Part shown: positions 8,963 through 17,824 of the stretch, one piece after another
How positions within the stretch are numbered: the first letter of the stretch is position 1
How the letters are laid out: every line of letters starts with the position of its first letter
Assembly: GCA_947499735.1 (NCBI GenBank)
Contig: CANMPP010000001.1
Span: 372,001 to 436,000 of the forward strand
Length of the DNA: 64,000 bases
Origin: an uncultured Pelagimonas sp.
GTDB lineage: Bacteria; Pseudomonadota; Alphaproteobacteria; Rhodobacterales; Rhodobacteraceae
Direction of reading: 5' to 3'
Made by a program: the position numbers and the translations under genes
The notes under the pieces: model-generated
What the model was told of the DNA's origin: nothing
Seen by the model: only the letters and a program-made list of their open reading frames with translations
Databases searched by the model: none

Positions 8963-9376
8963 TCAGGTGTGTGACGATCCGCGCGCGTTTAAGGCGTCTT
9001 TCAGTAATTTGCGGAAACGAGGGCATCCCATATGCGACGGTGCTGTGCATTTTGCAATATGTTCCAACAGATGCGCTGTTGCCGCCAATTCCTTTGCCTT
9101 ACGATGTAATTTGTCAGCTTGATTATGAAGATCATCGCGATCAAGCTGAAAACTTTCGCCATTTGGTTCCATAAATTGCGCGATTTGATCCAGCGAAAAA
9201 CCCGCCGTTTGACCCAATGCAATCAGGCCCAGACGGGTCAGCACGGAATCATCATATTGCCTCCGCAGCCCATGGCGCCCATCCGACGCAATCAATCCGC
9301 GCTTTTCATAATAGCGCAATGTGGATGGGGCATAGCCGCTACGATCAGCGACCTCGGCGATATCTAAGCGATACAT
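8963..9376 (-). CDS. MerR family transcriptional regulator
   Basis: A 137-residue regulator. The N-terminal winged helix reads YRLDIAEVADRSGYAPSTLRYYEKRGLI, the hallmark of MerR proteins, followed by a dimerisation helix. The C-terminus has C and H residues (KCTAPSHMGCPRF), so a metal, redox or thiol effector is possible. It is divergent from a DUF2938 membrane protein gene across a 65-bp region with a MerR-like operator, so it most likely controls that gene and itself. Confidence 0.85.
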   Translation of the reverse strand: MYRLDIAEVADRSGYAPSTLRYYEKRGLIASDGRHGLRRQYDDSVLTRLGLIALGQTAGFSLDQIAQFMEPNGESFQLDRDDLHNQADKLHRKAKELAATAHLLEHIAKCTAPSHMGCPRFRKLLKDALNARGSSHT

Positions 9377-9378
9377 GT

Positions 9379-9409
9379 TTGACCTAAAGCTGACTTCAAG
9401 TTGCACAAC
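9379..9409 (+). promoter_or_regulatory. MerR-type operator/promoter between the regulator and the DUF2938 gene
   Basis: TTGACC (9379-9384) and CACAAC (9404-9409) are separated by 19 bases, the overlong spacer typical of MerR-activated promoters. Inside is the imperfect dyad CCTAAAGC-TG-ACTTCAAG (9383-9400). It faces the DUF2938 gene. The -10 element is weak, as expected for an activated promoter. Confidence 0.6.
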
Positions 9410-9441
9410 GATTGCATGATTCCAAATGCAAGGAAAGTGCG

Positions 9442-9933
9442 ATGACAATTTTAGAGCTGATAGCGAATGGCGTTTTGATCGGATTGGGGGCGACGCTGTT
9501 CACAGATGTGATCGGGCTTTTCCGGCAAGGGTGGTCCGGTGTGCATGGGTTTTGTTGTTTGGTCGGGCGTTGGGCCTTGTCGGTTCACGACCATGGCTTG
9601 TTTCAGGACAATATCCGCAACAGGAAGCCGATTAAATTTGAAAGCCCTCTGGGATGGGCACTGCATATTGCGCTGGGCGCGGTTTTTGGCATCGGTTTTT
9701 GGGCCCTCTTTAGTGAAGTGGCACGACCGCACGACCGCATTTGGCAGGGGCTAGTCTTTGGATTGGCGACAACGGTTGTGCCATGGGGGATCTTTCAGCC
9801 GATGTTTGGCTGGGGCGTTGCCCTTTCTAAAATGCCAAACCCGGGGCCCTTGCGGATACGTGGCCTGATCACGCATGCGATCTTTGGTTTGGGCCTTGGC
9901 CTGTGCGCGATAGCGTATCATGCGGTTATTTAG
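9442..9933 (+). CDS. DUF2938 family membrane protein
   Basis: A 163-residue inner-membrane protein with about four hydrophobic segments; conserved-looking elements are GLGATLFTDVIGLF near the start and WGIFQPMFGWG near the end. I recognise it as DUF2938, a family of unknown function. ATG 9442 has AAGGAAAG upstream. Its position opposite a MerR regulator suggests induction by that regulator's signal. Confidence 0.75.
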   Translation: MTILELIANGVLIGLGATLFTDVIGLFRQGWSGVHGFCCLVGRWALSVHDHGLFQDNIRNRKPIKFESPLGWALHIALGAVFGIGFWALFSEVARPHDRIWQGLVFGLATTVVPWGIFQPMFGWGVALSKMPNPGPLRIRGLITHAIFGLGLGLCAIAYHAVI

Positions 9934-10033
9934 TCGCGTCCACTAGGGTCTTATGTTTGCATGGGTAGCTTTTTATACAACAGCGCAGTATCAGAGGCGA
10001 AATCCCAGACCTTTTTGCGTGCAAGGACCTTTC

Positions 10034-11671
10034 ATGGAACAATCACCCTTGGCTAGATTTGCCAAATCCTTTTCACCCCCCGATCTTAGCATCGCGCCAA
10101 CGACCGGACTGAATGCGACCCAAGTGCGCACTGATATTTTATCAGGCCTGACCGTTGCATTGGCCCTTGTCCCTGAAGCGGTCGCTTTTGCCTTTGTTGC
10201 CGGGCTACACCCTTTGGTGGGCCTATATGCGGCGTTTATGGTCGGTTTGGTCACATCTGTTTTGGGTGGCCGTCCGGGTATGATTTCGGGTGCAACGGGT
10301 GCTTTGGCGGTTGTTATGGTGCATCTGGTGCACGAGCACGGGGTTGAATACCTGTTCGCGACGGTGATCCTGATGGGCATTTTGCAGGTTGTTGCGGGTG
10401 CTTTACGCTGGGGTAAATTCATTCGCATGGTCCCGCATCCGGTGATGTTGGGCTTTGTGAACGGCTTGGCGATCGTGATTTTCCTGGCGCAATTGACGCA
10501 GTTTAAGGACCCCAGCAGCGCGACGGGCGCATATCTAGGCGGTACAACGCTGTGGATGATGCTGGCTCTTGTCGGGCTAACAATGGCGATCATCCATTAC
10601 CTGCCGAAATTCACCACGCTGATCCCGGCGCCGCTGGCAGGGATCGGCATCACGGCGATTGTTGTGATTGTGTTCGGCATCAATGTACCAACCGTGGGCG
10701 ATATGGCGTCCATCAAAGGCACGCTGCCACCGTTCCACTGGCCCTTTGGTGAAGGCGAAGGGATCTATGGCACGGCTTTGGCGCCGTTTACGTTGGAAAC
10801 GTTTTATATCATCTTGCCCTACGCGGTCATTCTGGCAGCCATTGGTTTGATTGAAAGCTTGCTGACACTGAACCTTGTGGGTGAAATGACGGGTCAGCGT
10901 GGCGGTGCATCGCAAGAATGTATGGCGCAAGGCGCGGCCAATGTTGTGACTGGCATGTTTGGCGGCATGGGCGGCTGTGCGATGATCGGTCAGTCCATGA
11001 TCAACGTGAAATCTGGCGGCCGTACGCGCATTGCCGGTGTTGTTGCAGCGTTGTTCTTGCTGAGCTTTATCTTGTTCGCATCGCCTTTGATTGAACGGAT
11101 CCCACTGGCCGCATTGGTCGGTGTGATGTTCATGGTGGTGATCGGTACATTCGCGTGGAACTCGCTTAAAATCATGCGCAAAGTGCCTTTCACAGACGCG
11201 TTCGTGATCGTACTGGTGACGGTTGTCACGGTTATGGAAGATCTGGCGGTCGCTGTGGTTGTCGGTGTGATTGTATCCGCATTGGCCTATGCATGGCAGA
11301 ATGCGACGCGCATCCATGCCAAGACCGAAGAAACGCCTGAAGGTGCCAAAGTCTACAAGGTCCAAGGGCCGCTTTTCTTTGGATCCGCAGATGGATTCGT
11401 CGAAATGTTTGACCCGGAAAATGATCCTGAAAGCGTTATTGTCGACTTTGAAAGCAGCCGTGTTGTGGACCAGTCTGCATTGCAAGCGATCGAAGCGGTT
11501 GCAGGCAAATTCGAGGCCGCAGGCAAGACCGTGCAATTGCGTCATCTGAGCAAAGACTGTCACACGCTTTTGACCAAAGCGGGACATTTGATGATCGATA
11601 GCGATGATGATCCAGATTACGAGGTCGCAGCGGATTACAAGGTGCGCACTGGGATCTTAGGTGGCCACTAA
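10034..11671 (+). CDS. SulP family inorganic anion transporter
   Basis: A 545-residue SLC26/SulP carrier. A long membrane domain begins with DILSGLTVALALVPEAVAFAFVAGL and includes the GGMGGCAMIGQS loop. A cytoplasmic STAS domain occupies roughly the last 110 residues (GPLFFGSADGF onward, with the VVDQSAL switch segment). The family carries sulfate, bicarbonate or other anions; which one is not readable here. ATG 10034 follows AAGGA; an in-frame extension to 9953 has no support. A strong terminator follows. Confidence 0.9.
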   Translation: MEQSPLARFAKSFSPPDLSIAPTTGLNATQVRTDILSGLTVALALVPEAVAFAFVAGLHPLVGLYAAFMVGLVTSVLGGRPGMISGATGALAVVMVHLVHEHGVEYLFATVILMGILQVVAGALRWGKFIRMVPHPVMLGFVNGLAIVIFLAQLTQFKDPSSATGAYLGGTTLWMMLALVGLTMAIIHYLPKFTTLIPAPLAGIGITAIVVIVFGINVPTVGDMASIKGTLPPFHWPFGEGEGIYGTALAPFTLETFYIILPYAVILAAIGLIESLLTLNLVGEMTGQRGGASQECMAQGAANVVTGMFGGMGGCAMIGQSMINVKSGGRTRIAGVVAALFLLSFILFASPLIERIPLAALVGVMFMVVIGTFAWNSLKIMRKVPFTDAFVIVLVTVVTVMEDLAVAVVVGVIVSALAYAWQNATRIHAKTEETPEGAKVYKVQGPLFFGSADGFVEMFDPENDPESVIVDFESSRVVDQSALQAIEAVAGKFEAAGKTVQLRHLSKDCHTLLTKAGHLMIDSDDDPDYEVAADYKVRTGILGGH

Positions 11672-11693
11672 GCCACGGTACTAGAAAGACAGG

Positions 11694-11720
11694 AAAGGGG
11701 CCAAAATGGCCCCTTTTTTA
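11694..11720 (+). terminator. Rho-independent terminator after the SulP gene
   Basis: AAAGGGGCC pairs with GGCCCCTTT around the loop AAAAT, followed by a run of T. It also abuts the end of the convergent acetyltransferase gene. Confidence 0.85.
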
Positions 11721-12371
11721 GTGCGGTGCATGTTTCTCCAAAGCGTCAATATTGCCATGTTCCAAATCATGGGCTGCGGCATTGATGACTTCAATCGGCC
11801 AGTCCCACCACGCCAGCGCATTCATGCGCGCGATATCCGTGTCAGAAAATCGCCTTTTGACAATTTGGGCCGGATTTCCGGTGACTATGGAATAATCGGG
11901 GATTTTTCCGCGTACGACGCTGCCGGCTCCGACAATAACGCCGTTGCCAATTTCAGCACCGGGGCAGATCATGGCGCCGTAGCCCAGCCAAACATCATGC
12001 CCAATCACCGTGTCGCGTTCATCCACACGATAGGTCTTGCGTAGCTGTGCATCAAAGCTTGGGAATGGATAACTGGAGGGGCCGGAAAATCGATGATTGG
12101 CTGATGCCGTGATAAAGCGCACGCCATGGGCGATCTGGCAAAATTTGCCCAAGATGATTTTTTCTGTCGATATCGGAAACAAATAGGGGGCTAGCCTTTG
12201 TGACCAGCCGTCTTTCGCGGGTGGGTCAAAATCTGATGCGTAGCTGTAATCGCCGATCTGCCAGCAAGGGTGATCGATTACGTTGTTTAAGTAAACGCAC
12301 CCTTCGTAATCACCCATTTTGGATGAGTTTATAGGAAAGACACAGCGCGCGTCTGGCAATTGATAGGGCAT
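11718..12371 (-). CDS. CatB-type hexapeptide-repeat O-acetyltransferase
   Basis: A 217-residue left-handed beta-helix acyltransferase of the xenobiotic (CatB/VatD) group. The hexapeptide repeats are visible in VGAGSVVRGKIPDYSIVTGNPAQ, and VIGHDVWLGYGAMICPGAEIG carries the family turn. The putative catalytic histidine lies in ITASANHRFSG. Such enzymes use acetyl-CoA on small hydroxylated acceptors; in chromosomes of this group the natural substrate is unknown, and resistance should not be assumed. Confidence 0.85.
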   Translation of the reverse strand: MPYQLPDARCVFPINSSKMGDYEGCVYLNNVIDHPCWQIGDYSYASDFDPPAKDGWSQRLAPYLFPISTEKIILGKFCQIAHGVRFITASANHRFSGPSSYPFPSFDAQLRKTYRVDERDTVIGHDVWLGYGAMICPGAEIGNGVIVGAGSVVRGKIPDYSIVTGNPAQIVKRRFSDTDIARMNALAWWDWPIEVINAAAHDLEHGNIDALEKHAPH

Positions 12372-12475
12372 AATTCGTCCTTTAAAATCTGTTTTTCATC
12401 AGGGGTTCAAAGGGGGTGAATCATCGGTGCCTCCATCAATTCATGGCGATGGGTTACGCGTTTGGGGTGAAAAAA

Positions 12476-13084
12476 TCAAACCTCGCCGGGGCGTTTCAAT
12501 GTAAATACATCACGGATCGCAGAATAGTCCTTATATCCCATCCGTGCCAAAGGATGGTATTTGCTTGGGTCTAACACGCCATCAGTCATTGCCATGTCGT
12601 CAATATGTATGCCTGTGACCTCGCCAAAGATGGCAAAATTCGCGGCGCCGGGCAGTTTGACAATTTGCGTTAGTTTGCATTCCAATGCGGCCGGGCTGGC
12701 AGTGACGCGCGGGCAAGAAATGCTTTCGCATTCGGCCTTTTCGATGTCTGCCACCGTAAATTCGTCTTGGTCTTTATCCAGCGCAGCCGCCGTTGCATTC
12801 ATTTGATCGCGCTGGTCAAACCGGACAATATTGACGCAAAAAACACCTGTTTCGCGGATTTGCGCAACGCTGTCTTTGGTGTCGCCACGATCCGGCTTTG
12901 TGCTGGTGGAGGAAAACATCACCTGGGGTGGTTCATAAGCGACCGCGTTGAAAAAGGAATAGGGGGCCAGATTGTCTGTACCGTCTGTTCCGCGCGTCGA
13001 TATCCAGCCAATAGGGCGGGGGGCGACGATCGCATTGAATGGATTATGAGGCAGTCCATGACCATTTTCTGGGCGATAAAACAT
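12476..13084 (-). CDS. Flavin reductase domain protein
   Basis: A 202-residue FMN-binding split-barrel protein. The opening FNAIVAPRPIGWISTRGTDG and NLAPYSFFNAVAYEPP are diagnostic of the flavin reductase-like family. The ATG at 13084 gives MFYRPENGHG; an in-frame extension to 13156 has no supporting site. Partners that would use the reduced flavin are not adjacent. Confidence 0.85.
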   Translation of the reverse strand: MFYRPENGHGLPHNPFNAIVAPRPIGWISTRGTDGTDNLAPYSFFNAVAYEPPQVMFSSTSTKPDRGDTKDSVAQIRETGVFCVNIVRFDQRDQMNATAAALDKDQDEFTVADIEKAECESISCPRVTASPAALECKLTQIVKLPGAANFAIFGEVTGIHIDDMAMTDGVLDPSKYHPLARMGYKDYSAIRDVFTLKRPGEV

Positions 13085-13209
13085 TGTCAGTTCCGCTGTT
13101 GTTGCGTGGGTGCAAATCCCGTGATAGGGCCGGGCGCGCCGGATTGCACGCATCATTTCTCGTGTATTTGCGGATTTACGAACTTTGAAGGAGATGGGCG
13201 CTGTTCACT

Positions 13210-13686
13210 TTGCGGCCAGAATTGCGCGAAGATTGGTGGGAGGTCGAAGCCCTCTTTGATACTTCGTTTGCGCCTGGACGTGAGGCGTTGTCGTCCTATC
13301 GTTTGCGTGATGGCGTGCCGCCTGTGCAAGAACTGTGTTTCGTGGCGCGTGATGAGACAGGAATTCTAGGCGGTGCCATTCGCTATTGGCCGGTTCATGT
13401 CATGGGGCACAAGGCGCTGTTATTGGGGCCAATCGCCGTTCACCATACTGCCCAAGGCGAAGGGCTGGGGGCGGCGCTGATGCGCGAAAGCCTATTTGAA
13501 GCGGCGGTTCGTGGATGGTCGCGTGTCGTGCTGGTTGGCGATTATCCCTATTATAAAAGGTTCGGATTCAAACATATGGCGGAAATCGTTATGCCCCCGC
13601 CAACCAATCCTGATCGTGTTTTGGGTCTAGAGTTGGAAGACAACGCATGGTCTGGAATTTCAGGCGCAGTGGAAAAGCTGGCTTGA
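13210..13686 (+). CDS. GNAT family N-acetyltransferase with an uncertain, non-ATG start
   Basis: A ~158-residue GCN5-like acetyltransferase (YhbS-like). The acetyl-CoA pyrophosphate loop is in AQGEGLGAALM and the C-terminal motif is GDYPYYKRFGF. No ATG is in phase: the only standard start is TTG at 13210. A CTG at 13201 (giving FTLRPELREDWW) lies seven bases after GAAGGAG (13187-13193), a better distance than TTG at 13210. The ATG at 13194 is out of frame and touches the ribosome site. Start is therefore open. Confidence 0.82.
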   Translation: MRPELREDWWEVEALFDTSFAPGREALSSYRLRDGVPPVQELCFVARDETGILGGAIRYWPVHVMGHKALLLGPIAVHHTAQGEGLGAALMRESLFEAAVRGWSRVVLVGDYPYYKRFGFKHMAEIVMPPPTNPDRVLGLELEDNAWSGISGAVEKLA

Positions 13687-13729
13687 ACTCTCGTCCGCTG
13701 TGCCCATCTTTGAAAGATAGGAGGCGCGG

Positions 13730-14488
13730 ATGTCACAGGAAATTATCATTTCGCAGCAAGCAGAATTGCATGAATTTGCCAGGCGTCATAACGCGGCGGG
13801 ATCTGTCGGATTGCAATTGATAAACTTGTTAGGTGGCCAAGCCGAAAACCTGTTAGAGCGCCTGCCTGATCGCGTGAAGGACCAGTTGGAAACGGCGACG
13901 CATAGTGCGTTACTTGTCTCGTTGCGAGCGGCTGATGCATCTCGCAATATCGTGAAGGATCAAAAACCTTGGCTGAACACTGCCTTTGCTGCAGCGATGG
14001 GTGCTGCAGGCGGGGCAGGGGGATTGCCTACAGCATTGGCTGAATTGCCACTCACCACAACGGTTTTGTTGCGTGCCATCTTGGGTGTGGCCCAAGACTA
14101 TGGGTTTGACCCTTCTACTTCGGAAACACGTAAAGAAGCGCTGCATGTTTTTACCACTGCAGGGCCTCTTGCTAACGATGACGGGTCAGATCTGGGATTT
14201 CTTTCGGCCCGTGTGACGTTAACCGGGGCGTCAATCAACGCAATGGCTGCGCGTATTGCCCCTGGCTTGTCTTTGGTTTTAGGCCAGAAATTGGCAACGC
14301 AAGCCGTGCCTGTTATCGGGGCTGCGGCAGGCGCTGTTACGAATTACGCCTATACAAGCTATTACCAAGAAATGGCCCATGTGCACTTTGGTTTATTGGC
14401 CATAGCCCGGGCCAATCGGGTGGCTGTCGCAGATCTTGAAAATTCCCTCAAAATTGAAATATTGCGGCAAAAACGCCTTCAAAAGTAA
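13730..14488 (+). CDS. EcsC family protein
   Basis: A 252-residue protein of the EcsC family, named after a gene beside a Bacillus ABC transporter; the molecular function is unknown. It has a glycine/alanine-rich central region (AAAMGAAGGAGGLPTALAELPLTT) and a second hydrophobic stretch near VPVIGAAAGAVTNYAY, suggesting membrane contact. It lies 43 bases after the GNAT gene, probably in the same transcript, and ends in a hairpin. Confidence 0.82.
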   Translation: MSQEIIISQQAELHEFARRHNAAGSVGLQLINLLGGQAENLLERLPDRVKDQLETATHSALLVSLRAADASRNIVKDQKPWLNTAFAAAMGAAGGAGGLPTALAELPLTTTVLLRAILGVAQDYGFDPSTSETRKEALHVFTTAGPLANDDGSDLGFLSARVTLTGASINAMAARIAPGLSLVLGQKLATQAVPVIGAAAGAVTNYAYTSYYQEMAHVHFGLLAIARANRVAVADLENSLKIEILRQKRLQK

Positions 14489-14497
14489 GAAGGCGTT
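14472..14497 (+). terminator. Hairpin at the end of the EcsC gene, probable terminator
   Basis: AACGCCTTC (14472-14480) pairs with GAAGGCGTT (14489-14497). The hairpin overlaps the last codons. A second small stem (GTTTC/GAAAC, 14504-14517) and an ACTTTGTC tail follow. Confidence 0.55.
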
Positions 14498-14774
14498 AAG
14501 AACGTTTCGCTAGAAACTTTGTCATGAGGTGCAATTACATCTCTGGCTGATCGGACATCCGGTTTTCCGACCTCTTGGTAAACGGCAAGCAGGGTCGGCA
14601 GCGAAATTTGCCAGGCAGAACGTTATGGCAAAAAAGTGCGAAGCACGAAATGGGCAGGACCTCCCAGAATGGGATTGGCTTGCAATCATTCGTAATTTGG
14701 ATCCGGCCGGGTAGAAACGCTCGGTCGGATCATTCGTTTCCAGAAACTGCAATGCGATATGCTAAGATATCACC

Positions 14775-17024
14775 TTATGTTCGGTAACCCCGATGTTTGA
14801 GAAATGCCATCAACGCCGGGCGTACAGACTGACCGCCTGTTTTGCGGACATGTTCAATCACACCATAAATCTCATTCAAATCACATTGCATGATCAGGTT
14901 TTTGACCGGACCGATCGACGCAGGGCGCATCGACAGGCTGCGCAAACCAATGGCGGCCAAACACAGGGCTTCGATCGGGCGTCCCGCATCTTCGCCACAA
15001 AAACTAAGCCGTGTTTCTGTTTCGTTGCAGCGTTTCACGATCCCTTCGAGGAAGGTTAGAAAACTGACATTGAGCGTGTCATACCGTCTGCGAACACGTT
15101 CGTTTTCACGATCTGCCGCAAAGAAAAATTGCTTTAGATCGTTGCCACCGATGGATAGGAAATCAACCTCTTCGAAAAAACGATTGGTGGAAAAGGCCAG
15201 GCTGGGTGTCTCCAACATAGCCCCAATTTCCAATGTTGCCGGTACCGCATGACCCAGACGCGATTCCCTTGCCAAGGTTTTATCAACCTCCTCACGTGCC
15301 CGTGCGAATTCTTCATATTGCGCAATGAAAGGAAACATAATGGTCAAGGGTCTGCCATTCGCTGCCCGCATCAAAGCTTGCAATTGCATCCGCATCACGC
15401 CGGGTTTGTCCAGACCAACCCGAATGGCGCGCCAACCAAGGGCTGGGTTGGGTTCCTCTTGCGGTTTGAGGTAGGGAAGGACCTTGTCCGATCCGATATC
15501 CAATGTGCGAAAGACAACGCGTTTTTCGCCAGCCGCATTTAGAACCCGCTCATATGTGGCAGAAAGTTCTGAGCGTTTCGGCATTTGGTTGCGGATCAAA
15601 AACTGCAGCTCGGTGCGGAACAGACCAACACCTTCTGCGCCGGAATTTTGCAACGATGGCAAGTCCGCCATCAGACCTGCATTCATATGCAATTCAACAC
15701 GTTGACCACATTGGGATGCGCAAAGTGTTTCCCGGATTGATGCAAATCGTTCCTGTGCTTCAACACGCATCGCCAATTTATCGCGAAAGGCGCTGCTGAC
15801 TGTATCATCCGGGCGCAAGTGAACAACACCATCATCGCCATCCACCATGATTGGATCGCCATTTAGGGCTTCGTTTGTGATGCGATCTGCATGAATGACC
15901 AAAGGGATCGCCAAAGCGCGCGCAACAATCGCTGCGTGGCTGCCAACTGACCCTTCTTCTAGAACAACAGCGCGCAATTTGCGGCCATATTCTAACAGTT
16001 CGCCAGGACCAAGGTTACGTGCCACAAGGATCGGATCATCAGGCATTTCTGACCCGGTTTGGGCACCTTGGCCTGTTAGAATACGCAACAGCTTGTTGGA
16101 GAGGTCATCAATATCATGCAATCGGTCGCGCAAATACTGATCCGTGGCCTGTTCCATGCGAGAGCGCGCTAGGGACTGTTCCTTTTCAACGGCAGCTTCT
16201 GCAGACAAGCCGCGCGCGATGCCCTCTTCCATGCGACGCAGCCAGCCTTTGGAATGGGCAAACATGCGATAGGCTTCCAACACGCCTTTCTGTTCTTCAT
16301 CCGAATTTGCGGCTTCAAGCAATTCATCGACGGAAAGGCGTAAGGAATCTACAGCCTCGCGCAGCCGGATCCTTTCGTTTTCTGGATTGTCAGCAACCGG
16401 GTTTGTCACGACGACGCGCGGTTCATGTAGCCAAACATGGCCCATCGCCGCGCCTTCCTGACCGGTACGTCCCTTAAAACTGACAGGACGCGTGTGGAGG
16501 GCGCTTAATGCGGCGCCCTCGCCGACAAATGCGCCAAGCTCGGCCATTTCGGCCAGAACCATTGCCACAACTTCTAGCGCATAAACTTGGTCGTCAGAAA
16601 ATTCATGCTGGTCTTTGGACTGTACAATCAACACGCCCAACTGTTCGCCGAGCCGCTGGATCGGAACGCCGAGAAAGCTGGAATACACTTCCTCACCGGT
16701 TTCAGGCATATAGCGAAAGCCACGTTCAGAAGGCGCATCTGGGGTGTTGATGACTTTATTGTCACGCGCAACGCGCCCTACCAGGCCTTCGCCCAAACGC
16801 ATACGTGTTTCATGTACAGCATCTTTATTCAGGCCCTTTGTGGCGCAGAGTTCCAGTGTTTCTGCATCGCGGAAGAGATAAATCGAGCACACATCTGTGC
16901 CCATTGTTTCAGCCGTCAGCGCTGTAATCTGATCAAGACGTGTTTGTCCCGCAGATTGATCTGCCATGGTGTCCCGAAGACGCCCAAGCAGCTTTCGGCT
17001 GTCACTTTCCAGAAACTCGGCCAT
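14775..17024 (-). CDS. ptsP: PTS-Ntr enzyme I, GAF domain plus phosphoenolpyruvate phosphotransferase
   Basis: A 749-residue EI-Ntr. An N-terminal GAF sensor (residues ~20-160), an EI N-terminal region, the phosphohistidine swivel segment GSVGSHAAIVARA (histidine near 363) and a C-terminal PEP-binding barrel (FRTLDIGSDK, SIGGNDLKQF, SFCGEDAG) are all present. It takes phosphate from PEP and starts a regulatory chain to NPr and EIIA-Ntr that senses nitrogen and carbon state. lysC lies upstream on the same strand, an arrangement often seen in alphaproteobacteria. Length is full. Confidence 0.95.
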   Translation of the reverse strand: MAEFLESDSRKLLGRLRDTMADQSAGQTRLDQITALTAETMGTDVCSIYLFRDAETLELCATKGLNKDAVHETRMRLGEGLVGRVARDNKVINTPDAPSERGFRYMPETGEEVYSSFLGVPIQRLGEQLGVLIVQSKDQHEFSDDQVYALEVVAMVLAEMAELGAFVGEGAALSALHTRPVSFKGRTGQEGAAMGHVWLHEPRVVVTNPVADNPENERIRLREAVDSLRLSVDELLEAANSDEEQKGVLEAYRMFAHSKGWLRRMEEGIARGLSAEAAVEKEQSLARSRMEQATDQYLRDRLHDIDDLSNKLLRILTGQGAQTGSEMPDDPILVARNLGPGELLEYGRKLRAVVLEEGSVGSHAAIVARALAIPLVIHADRITNEALNGDPIMVDGDDGVVHLRPDDTVSSAFRDKLAMRVEAQERFASIRETLCASQCGQRVELHMNAGLMADLPSLQNSGAEGVGLFRTELQFLIRNQMPKRSELSATYERVLNAAGEKRVVFRTLDIGSDKVLPYLKPQEEPNPALGWRAIRVGLDKPGVMRMQLQALMRAANGRPLTIMFPFIAQYEEFARAREEVDKTLARESRLGHAVPATLEIGAMLETPSLAFSTNRFFEEVDFLSIGGNDLKQFFFAADRENERVRRRYDTLNVSFLTFLEGIVKRCNETETRLSFCGEDAGRPIEALCLAAIGLRSLSMRPASIGPVKNLIMQCDLNEIYGVIEHVRKTGGQSVRPALMAFLKHRGYRT

Positions 17025-17315
17025 TCACGTGCTCCGCCCAATTCTCGCGCCCCTCGTCGCGAGGGTTCAATTCGCATGACCGCAACATTCTGTCTTGGTC
17101 CTAACAAGAGGCTCCTCGGGCACATGATGTGACGGAGTTGGCATGGTAATGCAAGCAAGCAAGATGTGCATTTCTGTGGATTGGGCAGTGAATGCTTTAA
17201 GTGGTGGCAAAAAAGACATGCCACTATGGGTTGTGCTGGACGGGCCAACATCCTGAGCCCGGGTAAATTTTCAGGTTTGCGAAAGCTGGTTGGGTTTTGG
17301 GCTATCGAACTCGGC

Positions 17316-17714
17316 TTAGGAGGTCTTGTCCGATTTTGATGCTGCCCGATCTGGTCCGATCTCGCCTAAATGTGTGCTGGTAAAGCCGTCGTTGGATTTC
17401 AGGCCATATCCCATGGCACGATCAAATCCCGCATGGGCGAACAGCATCGCGCCGATCAATTCGGGATAGGGTTGGCCGAATATGAGGCCATAGGCGTAAA
17501 GACACGCACCCACGCCATATGTGTGCACGATATTATAGGCAAATGCCCCGGGTTTGGGACCGGCAGCATAGGCAAAGAAACTAAGATCTGGCGAGAAAAA
17601 CAAAAGGATCAATACCCAGATTGGCAAAAGGTCAAACTGGGGGGATGCCAAAGCGAGACCTGCAGTCAGAACAAGGCCGCCTTCAAATCGTTGCCAAAGG
17701 ATTGTGTCGCGCAT
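17316..17714 (-). CDS. DUF4260 family membrane protein
   Basis: A 132-residue protein with about four hydrophobic segments. The patterns LPIWVLILLFFSPDLSFFAYA and GYGLKSNDGFTSTHLG fit DUF4260, a family of unknown function. It stands alone between ptsP and lysC on the same strand. The 290 bases between it and ptsP contain only a short imperfect hairpin near 17200-17223 and no gene I can support. Confidence 0.75.
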   Translation of the reverse strand: MRDTILWQRFEGGLVLTAGLALASPQFDLLPIWVLILLFFSPDLSFFAYAAGPKPGAFAYNIVHTYGVGACLYAYGLIFGQPYPELIGAMLFAHAGFDRAMGYGLKSNDGFTSTHLGEIGPDRAASKSDKTS

Positions 17715-17771
17715 GGTTCTTTTCCTCGATGAAGGCTGGTCTCAATTTGACACTACCCGCACTTCGTAAAG

Positions 17772-17802
17772 AAAAAGCGCGCAGCTTTCGATGCGCGCTT
17801 TC
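17772..17802 (-). terminator. Rho-independent terminator of lysC
   Basis: On the minus strand GAAAGCGCGC pairs with GCGCGCTTT around an 8-10 base loop, followed by a TTTTC run. It lies about 25 bases after the lysC stop. Confidence 0.75.
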
Positions 17803-17824
17803 AACATAAAAAAGAGTGGGGAAA

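Noticed and set aside
10577-11587. Long antisense frame over the SulP gene (336 codons)
   Set aside because: His/Cys/Arg-rich translation typical of an antisense shadow; the sense gene is a clear transporter.
14529-14714. Short open frame between EcsC and ptsP (ending NLDPAG)
   Set aside because: 61 codons, no ribosome-binding site, no recognised family; the region is better explained as spacer after a terminator.
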